A stretch of DNA of 64,000 bases from Amycolatopsis sp. WAC 01376 (lineage in GTDB: Bacteria; Actinomycetota; Actinomycetes; Mycobacteriales; Pseudonocardiaceae), in NCBI RefSeq assembly GCF_003947415.1, contig NZ_QHKL01000001.1, positions 1,674,001-1,738,000 on the forward strand. Direction: 5' to 3'. Positions 41,541 through 48,822 of this stretch are shown one piece after another. Numbering within the stretch: the first letter of the stretch is position 1; each line of letters opens with the position of its first letter. Both the position numbers and the translations under genes were made by a program. Below the pieces are notes generated by a model. The model had not been told where the DNA came from. It made no database searches and saw only the letters and a program-made list of their open reading frames with translations.

Positions 41541-44513
41541 ATGGCCGACGCGGGGAGTCCGTGGCCGCAGGAGATCCGGCTGGCGATGACCATGGTGGGC
41601 GGGGCGAGCCTCGCGGTCTGGATGGGCGGGGTCGCCACCGAGACCTCGCATCTGCTCCAGGCGTCGAGATCGCCGGAAGCCGAAGGGCCGTACCGCGCCC
41701 TGCTCGATCTGCTCAACGCCACCGTCTCGCTCGACGTGCTCACCGGCACGAGCGCGGGCGGCATCAACGCGGCGTGTCTCGGGCTGGCCGAGGCGTTCCG
41801 GTCGAGCCCGCAGGTGCTGCGTGACACGTGGATCAGCACGGGCTCGCTCGACAACCTGATCCGCGATCCCGGCGAGAAGGAACCGCGTTCGCTGCTCGAC
41901 GGCGACAAGGTGCTGCTCGGTGACTTGAAGGACGCGCTGCACCGGATCACCGACAAGGCGACGGTGAAACCCGACTGCCCGGACATCACCGTCCTGCTCA
42001 CCGGCACGATGATCGACGGCGAGACGACCAGGTTCGACGACGCGCTCGGCAACCTGGTGCGGGACACCGAACATCGCCTCCTGTTCCGCTTCGATGGTCC
42101 TTTGTGGACAGACGACGTGGTCGGCCCGCTCGCGCTCGCGGCCCGGTCCACCGCGTCGTTCCCCGGCGCCTTCGAACTTTCCCGGATGCCGATCGGTGAG
42201 AAGACCGGGCCGTTGCATCCGGACATGACCAGGTACACCGACGTCACGCGGTCACATTGGCTGACCGACGGCGGGGTGCTGCTGAACAAGCCGTTGCGCC
42301 CGGCGCTGCGGGAGATCTTCGAACGGCAGTCGCATTCGGACGTCCGGCGGCTGCTGCTGTACGTGGTGCCGACGGCGGAACGCGAGGCGGAGCGGGTCCC
42401 GGTCGATCCGGAGCGGCCGCCGTTGCTGGGCAGCGCGATGAGCAAGGTCGTCGGCACCGTGCTGAGCCAGACGATCAGCGCCGAACTCGAAGACCTGACG
42501 CGGCACAACGACGCCGTCGTCCGTACCAGGGGGACCCGGGTTTCCCTTGCCTCGATGGGGGTTCGCGGCGGCCCGGAGACGCTGGTCGACCAGCGGCTGA
42601 TGAACGACTACCGCGATCGGCGGGTGCAGGAGGACGCCACCGCGCTGGTCCGCGACGCGACCCGCAGGCTCTCACTGTCCGATGTGGAGGATCAGGGCCG
42701 TCAGTGGGCGTCCGGGACGGCGGCGCAGCTGCGCGCGGCCGCGGCGGCGGGGCTGCGCGACGGCCTGCCCACCGAGCCGCCGAAGGACACCTGCGAACTC
42801 GACGATCTGGTCGCCTTCCGCACCACCGCGCTCGACGATTCGGTGGCCACCGGCCTGCAACTGGTGAACGCGGGCTTCCGGCTCGATCCGTCACCCGAGC
42901 ACGCGGTCCAGCTCAACCGTTGCCGCGTGCTGCTGCACGAGGCGCGGCACAAGGCGGCGCGGGGGAAGCGGCTGGCGGGCTGGGTCGCCGAACAGGATCC
43001 GCCGGCGGCCGGCGCCACACTGGCGGCCTGGATCGAGGGTCTCGCCAAGGAATGGGCCGCGCTCGGCCGCGCCGACACGCTGAAGGAGGCGTGGCCGCTC
43101 GTGGTCGCCGCGCTCCGGCAGGCGACGCCGATCCTTTTGCCGTTGGCACAGGCGAAACCCGACACCGAAGCCGCCGACACGGTCAGCACGCTACTGGCGT
43201 GGACGGGGCTCACCTCGGACGACACGAGCGCCGGTGACTCGATCGTCACCTCCCGGCTGGTGCGCCTGCACATCGCGACCAGGGGGCTGCTCGCGCAACC
43301 GCCGTCGGTCGACCAGCGGGTGGATCTCGTCCAGGTGAGCGCGGATTCGCGGACGCTGCTGGACATGAAGCGAAGCCGTTCGTGGGACAAGCTCACCGGT
43401 ATGCAGGCCGACTACTTCGGCGCTTTCTACAAGGCTTCCTGGCGTGCGAACGACTGGATGTGGGGCCGGGTCGACGGCGCCGGCTGGCTGGTCCAGTGCC
43501 TGCTCGACCCGAAGCGCCTGCGGCTGCTGCGTGACGTCGTCGGGCGGGAGGCGTTCCGGACGCAGGTGCGGGACACCTTCGCGAAGATCGGCTGGCGGCA
43601 ACCGGGGACCGAAGACGGTCTGTCGCAAGAGGAAGCGGACGCTCTGCGCGGGCAATTGGCCGAGGAGCTGGCTTTCCTCGGTCTCGACGGTGAGCTCGCC
43701 GACGTGGAAACCGAAGCCGCCCTGCCGATCAGCATGCCGGTGACGGCGATGGTGCTCGCCAGGGTCCGGCAGCTGGAGATCGCGCGCGAGGAGCTGCCCT
43801 GCGTCGGACTCCACTGTGGACACGACGTGAAGACGGCCAAGGGGAACGGGAAACCGTCGGAACGGTTCCGGCGCCTGATCGAGAACGAGCCGGAAACCGA
43901 CGAGCAGACCCAGCGCGCGTTCCAGGCGTGCCAGGTGTCCGGCGAACGGTTCGAACACGAACGCGGGACGATGTTGCTGACGAAGACGCTGGTCAAGGCC
44001 GGTGCCGCCGGGCTCAACGCGGCCGCGGGGGCGACACGGGTGCCGAAGTCGGTCCAGCCCGCCGCGACCTTCGCCAAGGCGGCCGGCCGCAGCGCCTGGT
44101 GGATCACGCGCGGCGCGGCCACCCTGCCGTCCTCGTGGAACGTGCTCGCCGCGATGATCACCGTGCTGGCCGGGTTCGTCATCGGCGGGCAGGGCGGTCC
44201 CGTCCTGCAGTGGGTCGGCGTGCCGGTGGCCGCGGGCGCCATCGTGTTCCTGGTGGTCAGCCTGATGACGTTGCGCAAGACGTGGCGGATGGTGCTCACG
44301 GTGCTCGGCGTGCTGGTGGGGGCCGCGTTGCTGTTCGCCGCCTTCCTGCCACCCGTCCGCGAGCCGCTGTTCGGCCGGCTCGGCGACGTCGTCGCGGGCT
44401 GGCGGCGCGGCGAGGCGCCGGTCTGGTGGCTGGTCGTCTGCCTCCTGCTCGTGCTACCCGCCGTATGGACGCCGATCGGTTCCGTCTTCCGGGGGCGTGC
44501 ACGCCGCAAATAG
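41541..44513 (+). CDS. Large patatin-like phospholipase with C-terminal membrane region (DUF3376 type)
   Basis: The 990-residue protein starts with a patatin domain: LAMTMVGGASLAVWMGGVAT (oxyanion glycine loop), the nucleophile LDVLTGTSAGGINAACLGLA (Ser in GTSAGG) and the catalytic Asp in WLTDGGVLLNKPL at about residue 250. A long helical middle follows, then three or four hydrophobic segments near the C terminus (MITVLAGFVIGGQGG, VAAGAIVFLVVSLMTL, MVLTVLGVLVGAALLFAAFL, WWLVVCLLLVLPAVW). ATG 41541 has a GGGGAGGG ribosome-binding site and is preferred over 41514. Actinobacterial patatins of this length (DUF3376) are known but uncharacterised. No CD-NTase gene is near, so it is not an evident CBASS effector. 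Confidence 0.85.
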   Translation: MADAGSPWPQEIRLAMTMVGGASLAVWMGGVATETSHLLQASRSPEAEGPYRALLDLLNATVSLDVLTGTSAGGINAACLGLAEAFRSSPQVLRDTWISTGSLDNLIRDPGEKEPRSLLDGDKVLLGDLKDALHRITDKATVKPDCPDITVLLTGTMIDGETTRFDDALGNLVRDTEHRLLFRFDGPLWTDDVVGPLALAARSTASFPGAFELSRMPIGEKTGPLHPDMTRYTDVTRSHWLTDGGVLLNKPLRPALREIFERQSHSDVRRLLLYVVPTAEREAERVPVDPERPPLLGSAMSKVVGTVLSQTISAELEDLTRHNDAVVRTRGTRVSLASMGVRGGPETLVDQRLMNDYRDRRVQEDATALVRDATRRLSLSDVEDQGRQWASGTAAQLRAAAAAGLRDGLPTEPPKDTCELDDLVAFRTTALDDSVATGLQLVNAGFRLDPSPEHAVQLNRCRVLLHEARHKAARGKRLAGWVAEQDPPAAGATLAAWIEGLAKEWAALGRADTLKEAWPLVVAALRQATPILLPLAQAKPDTEAADTVSTLLAWTGLTSDDTSAGDSIVTSRLVRLHIATRGLLAQPPSVDQRVDLVQVSADSRTLLDMKRSRSWDKLTGMQADYFGAFYKASWRANDWMWGRVDGAGWLVQCLLDPKRLRLLRDVVGREAFRTQVRDTFAKIGWRQPGTEDGLSQEEADALRGQLAEELAFLGLDGELADVETEAALPISMPVTAMVLARVRQLEIAREELPCVGLHCGHDVKTAKGNGKPSERFRRLIENEPETDEQTQRAFQACQVSGERFEHERGTMLLTKTLVKAGAAGLNAAAGATRVPKSVQPAATFAKAAGRSAWWITRGAATLPSSWNVLAAMITVLAGFVIGGQGGPVLQWVGVPVAAGAIVFLVVSLMTLRKTWRMVLTVLGVLVGAALLFAAFLPPVREPLFGRLGDVVAGWRRGEAPVWWLVVCLLLVLPAVWTPIGSVFRGRARRK

Positions 44514-44567
44514 CCCTCTTCTTGCGGCAACAGGGGCCCGAATCGCGCCCTGACCCTGCGACGAAGT

Positions 44568-44653
44568 GGTAACGGTTGGTATCGTCACATGCAGTGAGAC
44601 CGCACCGAAGCGGCCTTACCCACAAGTGCTGCGCTTCAAACGTTACCGTTACC
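44568..44653. promoter_or_regulatory. Spaced inverted repeat upstream of ectA
   Basis: GGTAACGGT (44568-44576) and ACCGTTACC (44645-44653) are exact reverse complements 68 bp apart, with extra half-sites such as GTTACCGTTACC and GTCAC nearby. The AT-richer context and symmetry suggest a regulator-binding region for the osmotically controlled ect operon. The regulator cannot be named from sequence. Confidence 0.4.
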
Positions 44654-44711
44654 TTTGTCACGTGTGTTTCAGGGTTGTTGCAGGTAGCCGCGTTGCCGCC
44701 GCCGCGCTGAT

Positions 44712-44740
44712 CTGACCGCGCCCGAATCCTCCGGTACGTT
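44712..44740 (+). promoter_or_regulatory. Promoter of ectABCD, leaderless start
   Basis: CTGACC (44712-44717), 17 bp and TACGTT (44735-44740) put the transcript start within 2 bases of the ectA ATG at 44749. No ribosome-binding site precedes that ATG, consistent with a leaderless mRNA. Confidence 0.45.
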
Positions 44741-44748
44741 TCTTGGAC

Positions 44749-45240
44749 ATGTCCGGAAAGCACTTGATCGAAAATCCGACCAAGGCGGACGGTGCCGCGC
44801 TCTGGAGAATCGCCCGCGATTCGAAGAAGCTCGATCTCAACACGCCTTACGCCTATTTGCTGTGGTGCCACGATTTCGCCGACACCTCGGTCGTCGCGAA
44901 AGTCGACGGCACCCCGGTCGGCTTCGTGATCGGGTATCGGAAGCAGGACACCGGGTTCGTCTGGCAGGTCGCGGTCGACGCGTCCCAGCGAGGAAAAGGC
45001 CTGGCCGGAGCTCTGCTCGACGAGCTGTTCAGCCGCCTGACCGCCCAGGGCGTGCGCTACCTCGAAACGACGATCACCCCGGACAACGAGGCTTCGATCC
45101 GGTTGTTCGCCTCGTTCGCCAAGCGGTGGGATGCCACCGTGGAACGCCAGGATCTGTTCTCCGCGACGGATTTCCCGGCCGAGGAAGGAACGCACGAGCA
45201 GGAGGACCTGTACCGAATCGGTCCGCTCGGCAGTAACTAG
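44749..45240 (+). CDS. ectA: L-2,4-diaminobutyrate N-gamma-acetyltransferase
   Basis: The 163-residue GNAT protein has the EctA pattern: [38 protein letters not shown], the acetyl-CoA loop [18 protein letters not shown] (Q/RxxGxG/A form) and [20 protein letters not shown]. It acetylates diaminobutyrate in the second step of ectoine synthesis. First gene of ectABCD, probably read from a leaderless transcript; ectB starts 38 bp after its stop codon. Confidence 0.96.
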   Translation: MSGKHLIENPTKADGAALWRIARDSKKLDLNTPYAYLLWCHDFADTSVVAKVDGTPVGFVIGYRKQDTGFVWQVAVDASQRGKGLAGALLDELFSRLTAQGVRYLETTITPDNEASIRLFASFAKRWDATVERQDLFSATDFPAEEGTHEQEDLYRIGPLGSN

Positions 45241-45278
45241 AACGTAAATCCGGGGATCTCAGGGAGAAAGAAAACGTG

Positions 45279-46529
45279 ATGAGTATTTTCGAGGAACTCG
45301 AATCCGAAGTACGCAGTTACAGCCGCGGCTGGCCCGTGGTGTTCGACAGGGCGCAGGGGAGCTACCTGTACGACGAGGACGGCAAGGCCTATCTCGACTT
45401 CTTCGCCGGCGCCGGCGCGCTCAACTACGGGCACAACAACCCCGCGCTGAAGCGGGCGCTGATCGACTACATCGCCCGTGACGGCGTGACGCACGCGCTC
45501 GACATGTTCACCGTGGCCAAGCGGGACTTCCTCCAGACGTTCAAGGAGAAGATCCTTCAGCCGCGCGAGCTCGACTACAAGGTCGTCTTCCCCGGCCCCG
45601 GTGGCGCGAACGCGGTCGAGGCCGCGCTGAAGCTCGCCCGCAAGGTGACCGGCAAGGAATCGGTCATCAACTTCACCAACGCCTTCCACGGGATGACGCT
45701 GGGCGCCCTCTCGGTGACCGGCAACTCGATGAAGCGCGGCGGCGCGGGTGTCCCGCTGGTGCACGCCACCCCGATGCCGTACGACAACTACTTCGACGGC
45801 TCCATCCCGGACTTCCTCTACTTCGAGAAGCTGCTCGAAGACTCGGGCAGCGGCCTGAACGAGCCCGCCGCCGTCATCGTCGAAGGCGTGCAGGGCGAGG
45901 GCGGCATCAACGCCGCGCGCGTCGAGTGGCTCAAGGCGCTGGACGACCTGTGCAAGAAGCACGGCATCCTGCTGATCCTCGACGACGTCCAGATGGGCTG
46001 CGGCCGCACCGGCCCGTTCTTCAGCTTCGAGGACGCGGGCATCAAACCCGACATCGTCTGCCTGTCGAAGTCCATCGGCGGCTACGGCATCCCGATGGCG
46101 CTGACGCTGATCCGCCCGGACCTCGACGTCTGGGAGCCGGGTGAGCACAACGGCACCTTCCGCGGCATCAGCCCGGCGTTCGTCACCGCGACCGAGGCGC
46201 TGCGCGTCTACTGGAGCGACGACGAGCTGGAGAAGTCGACCAAGGCCAAGGGTGAGCGCATCGCCGCCGCCTTCCAGGGCATCGTCGAGGCATACCCGGA
46301 CGCGAACCTGTACGCGAAGGGCCGCGGCCTCGCCCGGGGCATCGAGTTCGCCAATGGCGACCTCGCGGGCAAGGTCTGCGCCGCCGCCTTCGAGCGCGGG
46401 CTGCTGATGGAGACCTCCGGCCCCGACGGCGAGGTCATGAAGGTGCTCCCGCCGCTCACGCTGACCGACGAAGAGCTCACGAAGGGCCTTTCGATCATCG
46501 ACGAGGCCGTCGCCACGGTCCTCGACTGA
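45279..46529 (+). CDS. ectB: L-2,4-diaminobutyrate transaminase
   Basis: The 416-residue class III aminotransferase has [40 protein letters not shown], the PLP region [20 protein letters not shown] and the Schiff-base lysine in [19 protein letters not shown]. It makes diaminobutyrate from aspartate semialdehyde and glutamate, the first step of ectoine synthesis. A GGGAGAAAG ribosome-binding site precedes ATG 45279 (GTG 45276 also possible). Tight spacing with ectA and ectC shows one operon. Confidence 0.97.
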   Translation: MSIFEELESEVRSYSRGWPVVFDRAQGSYLYDEDGKAYLDFFAGAGALNYGHNNPALKRALIDYIARDGVTHALDMFTVAKRDFLQTFKEKILQPRELDYKVVFPGPGGANAVEAALKLARKVTGKESVINFTNAFHGMTLGALSVTGNSMKRGGAGVPLVHATPMPYDNYFDGSIPDFLYFEKLLEDSGSGLNEPAAVIVEGVQGEGGINAARVEWLKALDDLCKKHGILLILDDVQMGCGRTGPFFSFEDAGIKPDIVCLSKSIGGYGIPMALTLIRPDLDVWEPGEHNGTFRGISPAFVTATEALRVYWSDDELEKSTKAKGERIAAAFQGIVEAYPDANLYAKGRGLARGIEFANGDLAGKVCAAAFERGLLMETSGPDGEVMKVLPPLTLTDEELTKGLSIIDEAVATVLD

Positions 46530-46573
46530 CCTGAACTGACCGTCCCCAACCAGGAACGAGAAGGAGTTTTCCG

Positions 46574-46963
46574 TTGCTTGTCAGAACACTCGACGAGGTC
46601 ACCGACACCGACGCCGACATCAAGACCCCGAACTGGCGCAGCAAGCGCATCGTGCTGGCCAAGGAGGGCGTCGGCTTCTCGGTGCACGAGACCACGCTGT
46701 ACGCCGGGACGGTCAACGACTTCTGGTACGCGAACCACATCGAAGCGGTGTTCATCACCTCCGGTGAAGGCGAGCTGGAGAACACCGCGACCGGCGAGGT
46801 CTTCCAGCTGAAGCCGGGCACGTTGTACCTGCTCAACGACCACGACAAGCACCAGGTCCGGCCCAAGACCGAGATCAAGTGCGTCTGCGTGTTCAACCCG
46901 CCCATCACCGGCCGCGAGGTCCACGACGAAAACGGCGTGTACCCGCTCGTCACCGAACCCTAG
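46574..46963 (+). CDS. ectC: Ectoine synthase
   Basis: The 129-residue cupin has the EctC core: [58 protein letters not shown] (metal Glu region), [13 protein letters not shown] (metal His) and [20 protein letters not shown]. It closes N-acetyl-diaminobutyrate to ectoine. TTG 46574 is the start, fixed by AAGGAG seven bases before it; no ATG or GTG is available in the right place. Confidence 0.97.
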   Translation: MLVRTLDEVTDTDADIKTPNWRSKRIVLAKEGVGFSVHETTLYAGTVNDFWYANHIEAVFITSGEGELENTATGEVFQLKPGTLYLLNDHDKHQVRPKTEIKCVCVFNPPITGREVHDENGVYPLVTEP

Positions 46964-46987
46964 AAATCGCTCGAGGAGGCGACTGCA

Positions 46988-47887
46988 TTGACGCTGACCG
47001 ACACCCGAGTCGACGACAGTTACCCGACCCGCATCACGGGTAAGCCCGAACACCTGCCCAGGGCGCACCCCACCGTCTGGGGCAGCGAGGCCGACGGTCC
47101 CCTGGACGCGGCCACCCTCGCCAACCACGAAACGCGTGGTTACACCGTCGTCGACCAGTTGCTGTCGCCTGGCGAGGTCCAGACGTACTGGCAGGAACTC
47201 GTCCGGATGTCCTCCGGCGACCACAGCGGCGACGAGCGCGTCATCACCGAGGCCAAGACCGGTGAGGTCCGCTCCATCTTCGACGTCCACGAGACCAGCG
47301 AGCTGATCGCGGAACTCGTCCGCGACCCGCGCGTCCTCGACCGGGCCCGGCAGATCCTCGGCTCCGAGGTCTACATCCACCAGAGCCGCGTGAACTACAT
47401 GCCCGGCTTCAAAGGCACCGGGTTCTACTGGCACTCGGATTTCGAGACCTGGCACGCCGAAGACGGCATGCCCGCGCCGCGCGCGGTCAGCTGCTCCATC
47501 GCGCTCACCGACAACTACCCGTTCAACGGCGGGCTGATGGTGATGCCGGGTTCGCAGCGGACCTTCGTGCAGTGCGCCGGGGAAACCCCGGAGGACAACT
47601 ACAAGAGTTCGCTGAAAGAGCAGCGGGTCGGTGTCCCGCGTGAAGAGGACATCACCAAACTCGCCGCCGAATACGGGATCGACCAATTCACCGGACAGGC
47701 CGGTTCGGCGCTCTGGTTCGATTCGAACGTGATGCACGGTTCGTCGAACAACATCACGCCGTACCCGCGGTCGAACATCTTCCTCGTGTTCAACAGCGTC
47801 GAAAACGCGCTGCGGGAGCCGTTCGCCGCGATCGAACCGCGTCCGGCGTTCATCGCCGGCCGCGACTCGACCCCGCTGTCGCGCTGA
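46988..47887 (+). CDS. ectD: Ectoine 5-hydroxylase
   Basis: The 299-residue Fe(II)/2-oxoglutarate dioxygenase has the diagnostic EctD motif FYWHSDFETWHAEDGMP, which carries the H-x-D iron ligands, and the distal histidine in SNVMHGSSNNITPYPRSN with the 2-oxoglutarate arginine. It converts ectoine to 5-hydroxyectoine. Start is TTG 46988 behind GAGGAGG. The gene ends the operon and is followed by a candidate structured RNA and a strong terminator. Confidence 0.97.
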   Translation: MTLTDTRVDDSYPTRITGKPEHLPRAHPTVWGSEADGPLDAATLANHETRGYTVVDQLLSPGEVQTYWQELVRMSSGDHSGDERVITEAKTGEVRSIFDVHETSELIAELVRDPRVLDRARQILGSEVYIHQSRVNYMPGFKGTGFYWHSDFETWHAEDGMPAPRAVSCSIALTDNYPFNGGLMVMPGSQRTFVQCAGETPEDNYKSSLKEQRVGVPREEDITKLAAEYGIDQFTGQAGSALWFDSNVMHGSSNNITPYPRSNIFLVFNSVENALREPFAAIEPRPAFIAGRDSTPLSR

Positions 47888-47936
47888 CGAAACCGCAGGT
47901 CGCGAAGGCCATGACGGGGCGCCTGTAGCCGTCGGT

Positions 47937-48150
47937 GTGCGCCCTGTTACGTTGTCGCCACGTGAGCGGGCCAGTGGGCTCGCTCACGTAGGTGTTGTCG
48001 ACGACCGAACGGGTTCTTCGCTCGGGGTGAGCCCACCCGGACGGACGTGGACGCCGATGTCCGGTGTGGGTCGCGCCCCCAGGCGGCCCAAATCGGACAT
48101 CCCCCGGCTCCGTGCCATCAGATCGGGACTGATGGCACGGAGCCTTTTCA
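47937..48150 (+). ncRNA. Candidate structured RNA downstream of ectD
   Basis: This non-coding stretch has several perfect stems: ACGTGAGCG/CGCTCACGT (47960-47968, 47981-47989), GATGTCCG/CGGACATC (48056-48063, 48094-48101) with the inner stem TGGGTCGC/GCGGCCCA (48067-48074, 48083-48090) and a C-rich loop, then the terminator stem. GTGGGCTC (47974-47981) can alternatively pair with GAGCCCAC (48029-48036), giving two competing folds. No gene follows for 680 bp, so it is either a small RNA or the 3' UTR of ectABCD. C-rich loops recall 6C RNA, but I cannot confirm membership. Confidence 0.5.
48106..48150 (+). terminator. Strong rho-independent terminator
   Basis: GGCTCCGTGCCATCA (48106-48120) and its exact reverse complement (48130-48144) form a 15-bp stem with a 9-base loop, followed by TTTTCATTT. 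It is the best intrinsic terminator in the window and ends either the ect transcript or the candidate RNA. Confidence 0.85.
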
Positions 48151-48363
48151 TTTCCGGGGCGCCGGCCCCTTATTTCCCGGTGCCGGAAGTGCATGAAGGC
48201 CTGAGTGTCCATAAGGGACACTTTCGAGCGGTGAAATGTCTGATTGATGGCTGAATGTGCTGTTCTCGAGAGGGTCGTGAGTGGCAATGAACGTTAGAGC
48301 CAAGGGTGTCTTAGGTACCTACGTGGTTGAGGCTGCGGTTGATGCCAGGTCGCGGTCGTGGGG

Positions 48364-48420
48364 ATGTCGTGAAGGGCCCCTTTGAGACGTTGAAGGTCTC
48401 AAAGGGGCCCTTCGCGACAT
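48364..48420. repeat. 25-bp hairpin of the GAAGG/CCTTC family
   Basis: Arms 48364-48388 and 48396-48420 match at 24 of 25 positions (ATGTCGTGAAGGGCCCCTTT and onward) around the 7-base loop GTTGAAG. It lies in the 935-bp gene-free gap 47888-48822, which also holds the candidate RNA, the palindrome at 48549 and two GTCGTGAGTGGC-like sequences (near 48276 and 48479). Confidence 0.8.
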
Positions 48421-48548
48421 AGGAGTTCGACGCCGGGCCGTTGGAAGCACTGAAGGAGCCGCCCGCTCATCTTCGCGTCTCGTGAGTGGCGATTCGGGTC
48501 AGGGTCGGCCGTGTTCTAAGTGTCCATGGCGGTCGCCCCTCATTCGAC

Positions 48549-48601
48549 GCGCCCAATGTGGCATTGGGGACGCTCAGCGTCCCCAATGCCACATTGGGCG
48601 C
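48549..48601. repeat. CCCAATG-family nested palindrome (copy 3, perfect)
   Basis: A 53-bp perfect palindrome: two 26-base arms about a single C. Each arm itself contains the hairpin CCCAATG-TGG-CATTGGG, and the centre is GGACGCTCAGCGTCC. It can therefore fold either as two small hairpins or as one long one. Confidence 0.85.
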
Positions 48602-48822
48602 GCAGCCACCCTCGGCCGTAGCCCGCAGCGAAGTCCACAGTGGACGCAATCCGCCCGTTTGGGCGTGTTTGTCCGTATCGGCGAAGCGGCGAGGGCAGCT
48701 CAAGGTAGGTAAGGACAACCTCACGACCTGGTGCGTCGCACGAGGCTTTTCTGGTTGGCGGCGTCTTCGCGCGGTAGGTTGGCTACTCCGGTAAGGGGAG
48801 AGATCGGAGGAGGGGGCTTGTC

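Noticed and set aside
41541..44513. CBASS phospholipase effector
   Set aside because: No CD-NTase or accessory CBASS gene adjacent, and the protein is much longer than CapV.
44568..44660. GlnR box upstream of ectA
   Set aside because: GTTAC/GTCAC half-sites are present, but their spacing does not fit the GTNAC-n6-GAAAC arrangement.
47937..48150. Firm assignment as 6C RNA or 6S/Ms1 RNA
   Set aside because: C-rich loops and stems exist, but loop lengths of five C and overall layout do not prove membership without a covariance-model search.
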